Shown here: piece by piece, positions 51,814-61,334 of the stretch
Layout: each line of letters opens with the position of its first letter
Numbering within the stretch: the stretch's first letter is position 1
Assembly (NCBI GenBank): GCA_947175265.1
Contig: CAMWMD010000004.1
Location: 1 to 64,000, forward strand
Reading direction: 5' to 3'
From: an uncultured Porphyromonadaceae bacterium
GTDB lineage: Bacteria > Bacteroidota > Bacteroidia > Bacteroidales > Muribaculaceae
DNA: 64,000 nt
Translations under genes and position numbers: made by a program
The notes under the pieces: model-generated
Database searches by the model: none
The model's input: the letters and a program-made list of their open reading frames with translations, nothing else
What the model was told of the DNA's origin: nothing

Positions 51814-54312
51814 ATGAAACTTACAGCAGGACAATTGGCGGAGATGATGGGAATGACGTCACACTCCGACACCTTGATCGACACTCTCCTCACGGACTCG
51901 CGCAACTTGACACGCCCCGAATCGTCTATGTTCTTTGCTATCGCTACCCCCGGAGGGAACGACGGCCATCTATATATGCGTGAACTTTACGACAAAGGTG
52001 TGAGGCATTTCGTGGCCAATAGGATTCCTGACGACATGAAGGATGCTCCCGGGGCTGAGATACTGCTGGCTGACGATGCCACAGAAGCGTTGCAACGTCT
52101 GGCCTCTGCCCTCCCCCGCCCTATTGGCATGGAGACGGTGGCAATCACCGGCTCAAGGGGAAAGACCACTCTCAAGGAATGGATTTTCCAACTTACCGAA
52201 CCACTTCTCGCCACCTCCCGCTCCCCAAGAAGTTATAACTCACAGACAGGTGTCCCCCTTTCCATTTGGGAAATAGGTGCCGACAGCACTCTCGCTGTTA
52301 TCGAAGCGGGTGTGTCCAAGAGGGGTGAGATGGAGAAAATCGGACGGTGCATACATCCTCAGACTGTAATTTTCACCAACATAGGTGTTGCCCATGCCGA
52401 GGGGTTCTCCTCTGATGAGGAAAAAGCCTCGGAGAAGGTGCTCCTCGCCCGGAATGCTACCGACGTAATATTCCCTCTTGACGACCGACTCCTATACGAA
52501 GCCCTGCTACCAATGCGCGACACCAAGAGATTCACCGTATGGAGCCGTGAGGGGAAAACATCTCCGGCCCCTTTCCTTGAGTCGGAGGGTAGCCGGCATT
52601 TCATCATGAGGGAAACGGATCCCACACTCCATAAATGGAGAGCCAAAGGTTATGATTGGAAAATAGAAATCCCTCTCCCGCTTGAATCGGACAGTGATGT
52701 GGAGAATGCCGGAAATGCAATAGCCTTCATGCTTCACTGCGGATTCAGTGCTGAAATTATTGAGGAGCGTTTTCGCCATCTATACAAAATAGGCACCCGC
52801 CTCAACGTTACGGAGGGGGTCAACGGATGCTCCCTTATACTTGATTCATACACAAGCGACGTCACCTCCCTTCTCCCGGCAATAAGGTTCATGATGCGCA
52901 GGCGTACACCCGAACAGCGTTCGGCGGTCATAATGAGTGACGTGCAGCATGAGAACGGGCACGGTGCCGAGCCTTACAGGGAGATTGCCAAAGTGGTGGC
53001 TGAAAACGGCATCGACCGTTTCATAGGTGTGGGGAAGGAGATCAGCAAGCATTCCGGGATTTTCCCGGAGGGTTCTCGTTTCTTTGACAATACCGATGAC
53101 CTTCTGGCAGCCCTGCATCCCTCGGATTTCATAAATGAGACCATACTCATGAAGGGGGCTCCCAATTTCGGATTCGCCCGTATAAACGAACTCCTTGAGG
53201 CCCGCAAGCATGAGACCGTGCTTGAGGTGAATCTTGATGCGATGATAAGGAATTACAATTATTTCCGCTCTCATCTCCCTTCAGGAACAGGAATCGTAGC
53301 CATGGTGAAGGCTTCCGGGTATGGAGCGGGAAGTTACGAAATTGCCAAGACTCTTCAGGATTCAGGAGCGGCATACCTTGCTGTCGCTGTCCTTGATGAA
53401 GGTATCGAACTGCGCAAGAGAGGCATCAGGATGCCGATAATGGTGATGAATCCTAAGGTGGTCAACTACAGGTCGATGTTCACAAATCGCCTTGAGCCGG
53501 AGATATACTCCCTCGATATGCTGCGCGATGTGGTGAGGGAGGCTGAAAAGAACGGACTGAAGGATTACCCCATCCATCTCAAGCTCGATACCGGTATGCA
53601 CCGTATGGGTCTCATCGCTGAGGAACTCCCCGAAGCGGTTGAAATTATCAAAAACCAGGAGGCGATAAGGCTTTCTTCAGTTTTCTCTCATCTTGCCACG
53701 GCCGACTGCCTCGATATGGATGACTACACGGAAATGCAATTGAACAGATTCGATGAGATGACCGGATTCATCAAGAGACAACTCCCCTATTCATTCAAAA
53801 GGCATATCTTAAATTCCGCCGGCATACTCCGCTACGGAAAGACCCGGCATTACGACATGGCGCGCCTCGGCATAGGACTGTATGGTGCCAACACACTCCC
53901 CCCCGAGATTGAGAGTCCGCTCTCTGTCGTATCAACCCTGCGCACGGTGATCATATCCATCAGGGAATGGGAAGCCGGTGAGACCATCGGTTACTCACGG
54001 AAAGGTGTATTGACACGAAAATCGAAAATAGCCACCATTCCCATAGGTTATGCCGACGGTATGAACCGTCATTTCGGGAGGGGGCACATTTCAGTGAAGG
54101 TAAAAGGTCAGGATGCCCCCACAGTCGGAAATATCTGCATGGATGCATGCATGATAGATGTCACGGGGATAGACTGCAAGGTGGGTGATGCCGTGGAGAT
54201 ATTCGGCAACGAGGCGCCTTTGCAGCGCCTCGCCGACACACTCGACACGATTCCCTACGAGATACTCACTTCCGTATCTCCCCGTGTGAAACGCATCTAC
54301 TTCAGGGAATAA
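51814..54312 (+). CDS. Bifunctional MurF ligase / alanine racemase fusion
   Basis: An 832-residue fusion common in Bacteroidetes. Residues 1-~455 are MurF (adds D-Ala-D-Ala to UDP-MurNAc-tripeptide), with VAITGSRGKTTLKEW as ATP loop and VIEAGVSKRGEMEKI. Residues ~470-832 are a PLP alanine racemase: VKASGYGAG holds the PLP lysine (~499), and GETIGYSRKG holds the catalytic tyrosine (~727). One chain thus makes D-Ala and uses its dipeptide product downstream. In fused MurF domains of this kind the ligase part is sometimes degenerate; here the ATP loop is intact (Arg replaces the usual Asn in GSNGKTT). Confidence 0.93.
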   Translation: MKLTAGQLAEMMGMTSHSDTLIDTLLTDSRNLTRPESSMFFAIATPGGNDGHLYMRELYDKGVRHFVANRIPDDMKDAPGAEILLADDATEALQRLASALPRPIGMETVAITGSRGKTTLKEWIFQLTEPLLATSRSPRSYNSQTGVPLSIWEIGADSTLAVIEAGVSKRGEMEKIGRCIHPQTVIFTNIGVAHAEGFSSDEEKASEKVLLARNATDVIFPLDDRLLYEALLPMRDTKRFTVWSREGKTSPAPFLESEGSRHFIMRETDPTLHKWRAKGYDWKIEIPLPLESDSDVENAGNAIAFMLHCGFSAEIIEERFRHLYKIGTRLNVTEGVNGCSLILDSYTSDVTSLLPAIRFMMRRRTPEQRSAVIMSDVQHENGHGAEPYREIAKVVAENGIDRFIGVGKEISKHSGIFPEGSRFFDNTDDLLAALHPSDFINETILMKGAPNFGFARINELLEARKHETVLEVNLDAMIRNYNYFRSHLPSGTGIVAMVKASGYGAGSYEIAKTLQDSGAAYLAVAVLDEGIELRKRGIRMPIMVMNPKVVNYRSMFTNRLEPEIYSLDMLRDVVREAEKNGLKDYPIHLKLDTGMHRMGLIAEELPEAVEIIKNQEAIRLSSVFSHLATADCLDMDDYTEMQLNRFDEMTGFIKRQLPYSFKRHILNSAGILRYGKTRHYDMARLGIGLYGANTLPPEIESPLSVVSTLRTVIISIREWEAGETIGYSRKGVLTRKSKIATIPIGYADGMNRHFGRGHISVKVKGQDAPTVGNICMDACMIDVTGIDCKVGDAVEIFGNEAPLQRLADTLDTIPYEILTSVSPRVKRIYFRE

Positions 54313-54318
54313 GAAGGA

Positions 54319-54531
54319 TTATAACGCCTCAAGGCATTTCTTCACCTCCTCATCGGTGGTATGGAGTTTCTCCTTGCAGAATTTGAGCAATTCCAAGGCG
54401 CGAGATGTATATGAGGCCAGGGAATCTATATCACAGTTGTCTGACTGCATCTTCGCCACAATTGACTCCAATTCGGCGATTGCTTCTGAATATTTCATAA
54501 CTGATATATTATTTTTCTTTGTTGTTTTCAA
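54319..54531 (-). CDS. xseB: Exodeoxyribonuclease VII small subunit
   Basis: A 70-residue helical protein binding XseA. Core MKYSEAIAELESIVAKMQSDNCDIDSLASYTSRALELLKFCKEKL matches the family. Start ATG overlaps the xseA stop by 4 bp; an internal ATG (MKYSEA, 11 codons later) may also be used. It converges with murF-alr, separated by only six bases. Confidence 0.93.
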   Translation of the reverse strand: MKTTKKNNISVMKYSEAIAELESIVAKMQSDNCDIDSLASYTSRALELLKFCKEKLHTTDEEVKKCLEAL

Positions 54532-55895
54532 TCGGAAACCACCTCACCCTCCACGGTTCCGTTCAAGAGAGTGGTGGTGAATCGTGTGCCGGCAGGAAGC
54601 GACGCTACATCGGAGACAGCCTTTCCGTCGACGCGGGTGATGCTGTATCCACGCTGAAGAGTATTGGCAGGGCTCAACACCTTGACAAGGGATTCAATTG
54701 CCCCCAGTCTCTCCTTGCTCCTTCTCAGCACATTATCGGCCGAAAGTCTCACCATTCTCCCTACCTCATTCAGACGGTCGGCACTCCTCATAGTCCGCTG
54801 TCCCGTTAGCGACCGTATTAGATCAAGGTAATGGTCAAGTCCGGCCGCCGCATTTTTCAATCGGGAGGATACAAGCACGGGAATACGTGTCATCTCCCTC
54901 TCCAGGAGAGCGGAGGCTCCCGCGATGCGCGCATTGGCAAAAGCCGGCACCATAGTCTCGAGATTTGCAAGTCTGCGGGTCTCACCTTTGAGGCATTCCG
55001 TGCTGAAACGCGCTATCCAGTCGACGAGCCCTGCTACCTTGCCCTCGGCCTCCCGCAGACAGTCCACAAGAAAACCGGCCACAGCCGTCGGTGTCTTCAT
55101 CCGCGTGTGTGCTATCTCATCAAGCACCGTGCGGTCCCTCTCATGTCCTATCCCGACAATCACGGGCAAAGGGAAAAGCGCCACGGCTTTCGCAAGTTCA
55201 TAGTCGTCAAACCCGTTGAGATCTGTTGTGGCGCCACCACCACGGATTATCACCACACAGTCCCAAATGTCAATCGTCTGCTCCACCCTTTCCAGGGCAG
55301 CCCGCACGGATGCCGATGTGCGCTCCCCCTGCATCACAGCCGGGAAAAGGTAAGGATAGAAAACGAATCCATCGGCGTTTCCGAGCAGCTGATTCATGAA
55401 GTCGCCATATCCGGCCGCCCCTTCAGCCGACACCACTGCTATGCGTTGGGGAGCCGGCGGAAGCACTTCCTCCCTGTTTTTGTTTATTATACCCTCGCGA
55501 GAGAGCCGCTCCAGGATTTCCCTTCGGAGGCGCTCCATATCACCCAAGGTGAAAGAGGGGTCAATATCATTCACGTTGAAGGAGAGTCCATAAAGGGAAT
55601 GATGATTTACGCCCCCCCTCAGCATGACCTTCATACCTGTGGCTATGTCGCGCCCCGTGGCCTCGAAAAACTTCCTTCTCAACGGATAAAATGTGCCGGC
55701 CCAAATAGTGGCTCTCATTTTGGCCACTGTCTGTCCGGCAGCATTCTTTTCCACAAGTTCCATGTAGCAATGTCCGCCATTGACGCGCACATCACTGAGT
55801 TCCGCCACCACCCATGCGTTCCATAACTCAGGTACACGCCTCATGGCCTCCCCAATCCAGGCGGTGTATTGCGAGAGGGTCATTCCGCTGTTCAT
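54528..55895 (-). CDS. xseA: Exodeoxyribonuclease VII large subunit
   Basis: A 455-residue nuclease subunit degrading single-stranded DNA from both ends. The N-terminal OB fold (WVVAELSDVRVNGGHCYMELVEK) is followed by the catalytic domain with VVSAEGAAGYGDFMNQL, VVIIRGGGATTDLNGFDDYELAKAV and IVGIGHERDRTVLDEIAHTRMKTPTAVA. A helical C-terminal part ends RGYSITRVDGKAV. It lies between DUF4831 and xseB with ATGA overlaps on both sides. Confidence 0.95.
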   Translation of the reverse strand: MNSGMTLSQYTAWIGEAMRRVPELWNAWVVAELSDVRVNGGHCYMELVEKNAAGQTVAKMRATIWAGTFYPLRRKFFEATGRDIATGMKVMLRGGVNHHSLYGLSFNVNDIDPSFTLGDMERLRREILERLSREGIINKNREEVLPPAPQRIAVVSAEGAAGYGDFMNQLLGNADGFVFYPYLFPAVMQGERTSASVRAALERVEQTIDIWDCVVIIRGGGATTDLNGFDDYELAKAVALFPLPVIVGIGHERDRTVLDEIAHTRMKTPTAVAGFLVDCLREAEGKVAGLVDWIARFSTECLKGETRRLANLETMVPAFANARIAGASALLEREMTRIPVLVSSRLKNAAAGLDHYLDLIRSLTGQRTMRSADRLNEVGRMVRLSADNVLRRSKERLGAIESLVKVLSPANTLQRGYSITRVDGKAVSDVASLPAGTRFTTTLLNGTVEGEVVSD

Positions 55896-57013
55896 TCCGC
55901 GCTTTCCTTCATGACCCCGATTTCCTTCAAGGCACCCGTCGACGGATCAAACACGGCGTATGAGGGCGATTTCTTATCGGTGAATATAGCGGGATTCAGA
56001 CCGAAGGTGACACCAAACTGGGCAATCTCGAATTCCGAAGAGAAGAGATTCTTACCCATATACGAAATGGTGATTTTGGCAGCACCGGGCACACAGTATG
56101 CCACGGCATCCTTCGGGAGTTTCTTCTCCTCACCTTTAGCATCGGTCGGGAGGGCACCCTCATCGGTGATATGCACGCTGATGTACACAGGTTCACCGCT
56201 GTAGTCGTCAGAAGCCACGAATCCTTCGAAATCCGAGAGGCGGAAGAGTGTATTCTTCGCATTATCAGCCGGTATGTAGGAGAAACGGCGCACGACAGTC
56301 TCACGCGTCACGTTTCCGAGGAAAGCGGCGGTCAGAGCCGCCTCCTGATGAGCGAGGGAATTGAGCATGAGTTCCATCTGCTTCCCATCGGCAGGCATAG
56401 TCTCTGCGGTGCCTCTTGTGAGCGACACCTTGGCATCACGAATCTCCATCAGGTTCTCGGCAAGCATCTGAGCCTGTTTGGCCGACGACTGCGAGGCTAT
56501 GAAATCTTCATCCACATATTTAAGGTACTCCTTGTCGGCAAGTTTCTCCCCTTCAAAACGGTTTTCGGGAAGTGGCGCGGCTTTCGGCACATCCGTAGGC
56601 TCATGATTTATTGAAAGGAGCATATCGTCGGCGTCCACGCCTATATATGTGAGTGCACCGGGCTTCAGTTGCATTATGTATCTTGAATCCGGATTCGGCA
56701 CACCATAAGGACGCACCTTAACCGATTGAATGGTCCAATTCTCTCCGTCTTCCTTGATGACATTGTCAGAACCGGTATATTTCTTTGCATAACGATAGTA
56801 AGGGCCGGCAGTACGCACCTCCCTCACAGCCGTCACCTCCACCTCCAGTGCCGTGAGTGGCAACGTGTAGATCAGGCCGTACTCGTTATGTTTCTCGGCT
56901 GTCAGAATCTTTGTCTGTTGGGAAAATGCCGGAACCGCCGATGCCAGCAAGATTACAGCGGTAAGCAGAGTGTTTCTCATAAATGAAACCTTTGAAAATT
57001 TAAATGTGGTCAT
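55892..57013 (-). CDS. DUF4831 family exported protein
   Basis: A 373-residue protein from ATG 57011-57013, which overlaps the nnr stop as ATGA. The hydrophobic segment MRNTLLTAVILLASAVPAFSQ starts 11 residues later and is a good signal peptide by itself (ATG 56980). The conserved region EYGLIYTLPLTALEVEVTAVREVRTAGPYYRYAKKYTG matches DUF4831, a Bacteroidales family of unknown function. Its place between a metabolite repair gene and a nuclease gives no hint of role. Confidence 0.85.
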   Translation of the reverse strand: MTTFKFSKVSFMRNTLLTAVILLASAVPAFSQQTKILTAEKHNEYGLIYTLPLTALEVEVTAVREVRTAGPYYRYAKKYTGSDNVIKEDGENWTIQSVKVRPYGVPNPDSRYIMQLKPGALTYIGVDADDMLLSINHEPTDVPKAAPLPENRFEGEKLADKEYLKYVDEDFIASQSSAKQAQMLAENLMEIRDAKVSLTRGTAETMPADGKQMELMLNSLAHQEAALTAAFLGNVTRETVVRRFSYIPADNAKNTLFRLSDFEGFVASDDYSGEPVYISVHITDEGALPTDAKGEEKKLPKDAVAYCVPGAAKITISYMGKNLFSSEFEIAQFGVTFGLNPAIFTDKKSPSYAVFDPSTGALKEIGVMKESAE

Positions 57014-58536
57014 AATTTCTCTCGTGTTATTATGGCACGTATAGCCTTTCCGCAATTTTCGGCAATGTCGGAAGCCATCATGCCATACTCACCTTTCTCA
57101 GCCATAGCCATATCTCCGGCAAGACCATGCACGAACACCCCTATTGTGGCGGCATTCTCCGGACGGTGTCCCTGCGCGAGGAAAGCGGTGATTACACCGG
57201 TAAGGACATCTCCCGAGCCGGCTGTTGCCATTCCCGGATTACCCGTGGAGTTGAAGCACACGCGCCCTGTAGGACGTACGGTAGCGGTGTAATGTCCTTT
57301 GAGGACGATTATTATATTATAGTATTTCGCCATGTCGATAGCCTTGCGCAGACGGGCCTCGGAGGTCTCATGCTCTCCGAAGAGGCGGTCGAACTCACCG
57401 ATGTGGGGTGTGATTATCGTATGGGGAGGAATCATCGACAGAAGTTGCGGACGGCGGGCGATGCAATTCAACGCATCGGCATCAAGCACAAGAGGCGACT
57501 TGCAGTTCTTGAGCAATGCCTCAAGGGCGTCTATTGTGGCTTCATTGGTGCCTATGCCGGGACCGACCGCCACTGCCTGATGACTATGGTGGATGGTCAT
57601 ATCCTTGATGAAGTACTCATTACGGTCTGGCTCGAACATCGCTTCCGGAACGGCTGTCTGCACAATCTGCAGACCACCCCGCGCACTGTGCACCGTAACA
57701 AGCCCTGCTCCGGAGCGCATGCACCCTTTGGCAGCCATGACAGCGGCTCCCGACATACCGATGCTTCCGGCAAAGATCAGGGCCGAACCGAAATCGCGCT
57801 TACCGGTGAATTTCTTCCTTGGTTTGAGAAGCGGACGCACGCTCCTGGCTTCCACGAGAAGGAAGTCGGTGGGAAGTTCCTTCATCTTCTTCTCATCAAG
57901 ATCAATGTCGAGGAGACGCCAGTCGCCTATTATATCCGCATTCTCACTGAAAAAGAATGAAAGGCGGGGGGTCTGGAATGTGAGAGTCAGGTCGGCATGA
58001 ATCATATCGCGCTGAAGCACATTGTTGTTCCATTCGCCGAAGAGACCGGAAGGTATGTCGATAGATATTACGTAAGCCTTTGATTCGTTGATAAGGCGCG
58101 CAAGCATCACGAAACCGCCCTGAAGCGGCTGGTGGAGCCCTGAGCCGAAAAGGCCATCGACCACGACATCGTTCTCGCCAAGATAAGGGGGCTGGAAGTC
58201 GTGCTTCACTTCCGTAAAGTCAATGCCGTCGATGGTGATCAGTTTCTTGCGTTCCTCATCACAGTCATGGCTCAGTTTACCGACCACATTGAAAAGGAAC
58301 ACCTCAACCTTCTTATAACCCTGTTCGAACAGGATTCTTGCCAGAGCGAGGGCATCACCGCCGTTGTTGCCGGGGCCTGCGATTATGACGATACGCTGGG
58401 ATGGAAGGAAACGGGAAATGATCTCAACGCTGAGAGCGCCGGCTGCCCGCTCCATAAGGTCGATGGAGTCAATATGCTGAGCCTCGCAGGTAGCGTTGTC
58501 GATTTCGGGTATCTGGTTTGATGCAAAAATCTTCAT
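57010..58536 (-). CDS. nnr: Bifunctional NAD(P)HX epimerase / ADP-dependent dehydratase
   Basis: A 508-residue metabolite repair enzyme restoring hydrated NAD(P)H. Residues 1-~215 are the epimerase (YjeF_N) with IVIIAGPGNNGGDALALAR and VVDGLFGSGLHQPL. Residues ~235-508 are the dehydratase with FAGSIGMSGAAVMAAKGCMRSGAGLVTV, VLDADALN and the nucleotide site GNPGMATAGSGDVLTGVI. Heads the operon nnr-DUF4831-xseA-xseB. Confidence 0.95.
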   Translation of the reverse strand: MKIFASNQIPEIDNATCEAQHIDSIDLMERAAGALSVEIISRFLPSQRIVIIAGPGNNGGDALALARILFEQGYKKVEVFLFNVVGKLSHDCDEERKKLITIDGIDFTEVKHDFQPPYLGENDVVVDGLFGSGLHQPLQGGFVMLARLINESKAYVISIDIPSGLFGEWNNNVLQRDMIHADLTLTFQTPRLSFFFSENADIIGDWRLLDIDLDEKKMKELPTDFLLVEARSVRPLLKPRKKFTGKRDFGSALIFAGSIGMSGAAVMAAKGCMRSGAGLVTVHSARGGLQIVQTAVPEAMFEPDRNEYFIKDMTIHHSHQAVAVGPGIGTNEATIDALEALLKNCKSPLVLDADALNCIARRPQLLSMIPPHTIITPHIGEFDRLFGEHETSEARLRKAIDMAKYYNIIIVLKGHYTATVRPTGRVCFNSTGNPGMATAGSGDVLTGVITAFLAQGHRPENAATIGVFVHGLAGDMAMAEKGEYGMMASDIAENCGKAIRAIITREKL

Positions 58537-58598
58537 AACAGTATAACTTTTCGGAAAAGCCGATTAACACAAAGACTGGCATAACGATGAAAAGTAGT

Positions 58599-58607
58599 GC
58601 AAATTTA
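58599..58607 (-). promoter_or_regulatory. Promoter of the nnr-xseB operon
   Basis: The minus strand reads TAAATTTGC with TTG 20 nt upstream; leader about 60 nt. Confidence 0.65.
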
Positions 58608-58776
58608 ACTCACATGGACGTGAATTGCAAATAAAACAACAAATTTCGCTTCCATAGGAGTCTAAGAGCGTAAAATGATAAAGAGCGGTTGGCGGAGAGA
58701 AGCCGGAATAGCAATTTTTAAAACTTTCACGAATAAAAAAACCACATCAGGTTTTGCAGGGACAATGTTTTTTTTG

Positions 58777-58785
58777 TATTTTTGC
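58777..58785 (+). promoter_or_regulatory. fba promoter
   Basis: TATTTTTGC with TTG 20 nt upstream; leader about 35 nt to ATG 58825, which rules out the tracked start at 58675. Confidence 0.65.
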
Positions 58786-58824
58786 ATCAAAATGTGCCGA
58801 GCGCACGAAAAATTTAGACAAATC

Positions 58825-59826
58825 ATGGTAGATTACAAGAAACTTGGCCTTGTCAACACAAAAGAGATGTTTGCCAAGGCAGTGCATGGCGGTTATGCCA
58901 TCCCCGCATTCAACTTCAACAACATGGAGCAGCTTCAGGCTATCATCAAGGCCGCTGCCGACACCAAATCACCTGTTATCCTTCAGGTATCAAAGGGTGC
59001 GCGCAACTACGCCAATCCAATCCTTCTCCGCTACATGGCACAGGGTGCTGTGGAGTATGCGAAGAGCCTCGGTTGGGAGAAGCCTGAAATCGTGCTTCAC
59101 CTTGACCATGGCGACAGCTTCGAACTTTGCAAGGATTGTATCGACAACGGCTTCTCATCAGTGATGATCGACGGCAGCCACCTCCCCTACGAGGAGAACG
59201 TTGCCCTCACTAAGAAAGTTGTTGACTACGCTCACCAGTATGACGTGACTGTAGAGGGAGAACTTGGCGTGCTCGCCGGCGTTGAGGACGAGGTAAGTTC
59301 TGACCACCACACCTACACTGACCCTGAAGAGGTGATTGACTTCGTAAACCGCACAGGTTGCGACAGCCTCGCAATCTCTATCGGCACTTCTCACGGTGCT
59401 TACAAGTTCACTCCCGAACAGTGCACACGCGACCCCAAGACCGGTCTTCTCGTTCCCCCTCCATTGGCATTCGACGTGCTTGAGGCAGTTGAGGCTAAAC
59501 TCCCCGACTTCCCCATCGTGCTCCACGGTTCTTCTTCAGTGCCTCAGGAGTATGTCAAGATCATCGACGAGAACGGTGGCAAGCTTCCTGACGCTATCGG
59601 TATCCCCGAGGAGGAACTCCGCAAGGCAGCCAAGATGGACGTTTGCAAGATCAACATCGACTCTGACAGCCGTCTTGCAATGACAGCAGCCATCCGTAAG
59701 GTATTCGCTGAGAAACCCGCAGAGTTCGACCCGCGCAAATACCTCGGCCCGGCTCGTGACGAAATGGAGAAACTCTACAAGCACAAGATCATCAACGTGC
59801 TCGGTTCTGACGGCAAGGCTGAATAA
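58825..59826 (+). CDS. fba: Class II fructose-1,6-bisphosphate aldolase
   Basis: A 333-residue zinc-dependent glycolytic/gluconeogenic enzyme. Start ATG 58825 (MVDYKKLGLVN). PAFNFNNMEQLQAI is the substrate loop region; VLHLDHGDSFELCKDCI holds zinc-binding His and catalytic Asp; SVMIDGSHLPYEENVALTKKVVDYAH, EGELGVLAGVEDEV and VLHGSSSVPQEYV are conserved. Third-position codon use is strongly biased, as expected for high expression. It is monocistronic with a strong terminator. Confidence 0.97.
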   Translation: MVDYKKLGLVNTKEMFAKAVHGGYAIPAFNFNNMEQLQAIIKAAADTKSPVILQVSKGARNYANPILLRYMAQGAVEYAKSLGWEKPEIVLHLDHGDSFELCKDCIDNGFSSVMIDGSHLPYEENVALTKKVVDYAHQYDVTVEGELGVLAGVEDEVSSDHHTYTDPEEVIDFVNRTGCDSLAISIGTSHGAYKFTPEQCTRDPKTGLLVPPPLAFDVLEAVEAKLPDFPIVLHGSSSVPQEYVKIIDENGGKLPDAIGIPEEELRKAAKMDVCKINIDSDSRLAMTAAIRKVFAEKPAEFDPRKYLGPARDEMEKLYKHKIINVLGSDGKAE

Positions 59827-59851
59827 TCCTTCCCTACAGCAGACAATAATT

Positions 59852-59893
59852 TGTCGGGAAATCGCCCTGAGGGTGATTTCCCGACATCTTTTT
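59852..59893 (+). terminator. fba terminator
   Basis: TGTCGGGAAATCGCCC / GGGTGATTTCCCGACA, 16 bp with one G-U and a three-base loop, then TCTTTTT. Confidence 0.9.
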
Positions 59894-59954
59894 CATACCC
59901 TTCCTACCCTCTTTATATCCTTCCTATCCACACAGAGAAAATAGGAACTTCTTC

Positions 59955-61220
59955 TTATAGAGAAAGCAGGAACTTTGACAATGGCACTACATTTATGGGG
60001 AGTTCAGGGGTGGTTATCACCCTTTCCTCCGAAAATGTCACGATATCCGCACGGTTCAACCCATACTTCTTGTGGAATGTCAGCAATGCCCTTACCTCCC
60101 TTTCCTCCGTAGCGGAATCGGCAAGTGAATAGCAAGCCTGAATACCTATCTTGAGCGCGGGAAGATAAAAATCAAGTTCCACCTCCTTATTATAGAAATA
60201 AGGCTTATAGTCTTCATCCTGAAAACTTTTTCTATGTAGACTCACAGCACACAGATTTTCCAGAAGAGTGGTCTCACTGTCTGTCAGAAAAATATTCAGG
60301 AGTCCATTGTCAATGAAATAATGTTTCCTTATTGTAGTACGTTCTACAAACTTAGAGGCAAAATTTTCTAAAGAGAACAAAAGACAAGCCTCTTTACAAT
60401 ATTCGATATAGGAAGATACCGATGCCACATTCGTAGATATGCCCGTTGCCTTAACCATTGCGGTCAATCTTGTCAAGGATGTGGGATTCTTAATATTTTC
60501 AGCGAGTCTCCGGAGTGACAGTTTCAAAGCCATTTCATTCTTAATGGAATTTCGCTGAATGATATCTCCAAGTATGATCTTATCATATAACTCATTTAGC
60601 CAATGGCGTTTGTTGACAAATAAAATCAACTCAGGGAACCCACCCCATAAAAGATAATTCTTTAACCATCTCTCCACCTCCCCTCTTTTTGCTCCATACA
60701 TCCAATTATGATCTATCTCGCATCCGTTGGCCTTGAGATATTCGGGGAAAGAATAAGGCCACACCATAACTTTGAGGTATCTCCCACCAAGAGTTGTTGC
60801 AATTTCCTTACTCAACATTTTTGCATTGCTGCCGGTCAAGTAAACTTCATATTTCTGATTCGCCAACCGTCTGGCAAAATGTTCCCACCCCTCGACATTC
60901 TGAATCTCATCAAGAAACAAAATCGGCCGGTAATCAAATAAAGATGAGTAAGCCTTCAGAATGTCGTCTAATTCGGATGCCTTATACCCTATCAATCGTT
61001 CATCATCAAAATTTATGAAAACCATCTCCCTGATGTCATGCCCCTCCTTTATAAGTTGCAGAGCCCGTATATACATCAGGTATGATTTTCCACACTGGCG
61101 CACGCCTACCAACACATAGCGTGCGTGTGGCTCAAATTCAAAATTCCTGCTGACAGGTGAAACCATCCTCAATATCTCCTGCCCCTCTATTATTATGTTC
61201 TTTAATATTTCCGGATTCAT
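59955..61220 (-). CDS. AAA ATPase with DUF4143 domain
   Basis: A 421-residue protein. The AAA domain has Walker A GVRQCGKSYL, Walker B PILFLDEIQNVEGW and a LTGSNAKML sensor stretch. The DUF4143 C-terminal domain includes KHYFIDNGLLNIFL and YFYNKEVELDFYLP, which resembles a nuclease-fold strand pattern. Such proteins are numerous in Bacteroidales and their function is not settled. Base composition is more A/T-rich than its neighbours, in keeping with transfer. Three palindromic operators overlie its promoter, suggesting tight, possibly self-controlled, expression. Confidence 0.88.
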   Translation of the reverse strand: MNPEILKNIIIEGQEILRMVSPVSRNFEFEPHARYVLVGVRQCGKSYLMYIRALQLIKEGHDIREMVFINFDDERLIGYKASELDDILKAYSSLFDYRPILFLDEIQNVEGWEHFARRLANQKYEVYLTGSNAKMLSKEIATTLGGRYLKVMVWPYSFPEYLKANGCEIDHNWMYGAKRGEVERWLKNYLLWGGFPELILFVNKRHWLNELYDKIILGDIIQRNSIKNEMALKLSLRRLAENIKNPTSLTRLTAMVKATGISTNVASVSSYIEYCKEACLLFSLENFASKFVERTTIRKHYFIDNGLLNIFLTDSETTLLENLCAVSLHRKSFQDEDYKPYFYNKEVELDFYLPALKIGIQACYSLADSATEEREVRALLTFHKKYGLNRADIVTFSEERVITTPELPINVVPLSKFLLSL

Positions 61221-61317
61221 GATATTTGAAAATTGAGATTTGAGACTCGTGATTAGTATGTACCGACTTTGAGTCGAATACTCCGTATCCCGTATCTTCC
61301 CTTCTCATATTTGATAT

Positions 61318-61326
61318 GCAAAAATA
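61318..61326 (-). promoter_or_regulatory. Promoter box of the AAA/DUF4143 gene
   Basis: The minus strand reads TATTTTTGC. Operator copy 1 (61335-61353) covers the position of the -33 element. Leader about 95 nt. Confidence 0.6.
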
Positions 61327-61334
61327 ATCATTTA

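Noticed and set aside
54831-55826. 331-codon plus-strand ORF
   Set aside because: Antisense shadow of xseA.
57127-57960. 277-codon plus-strand ORF
   Set aside because: Antisense shadow of nnr.
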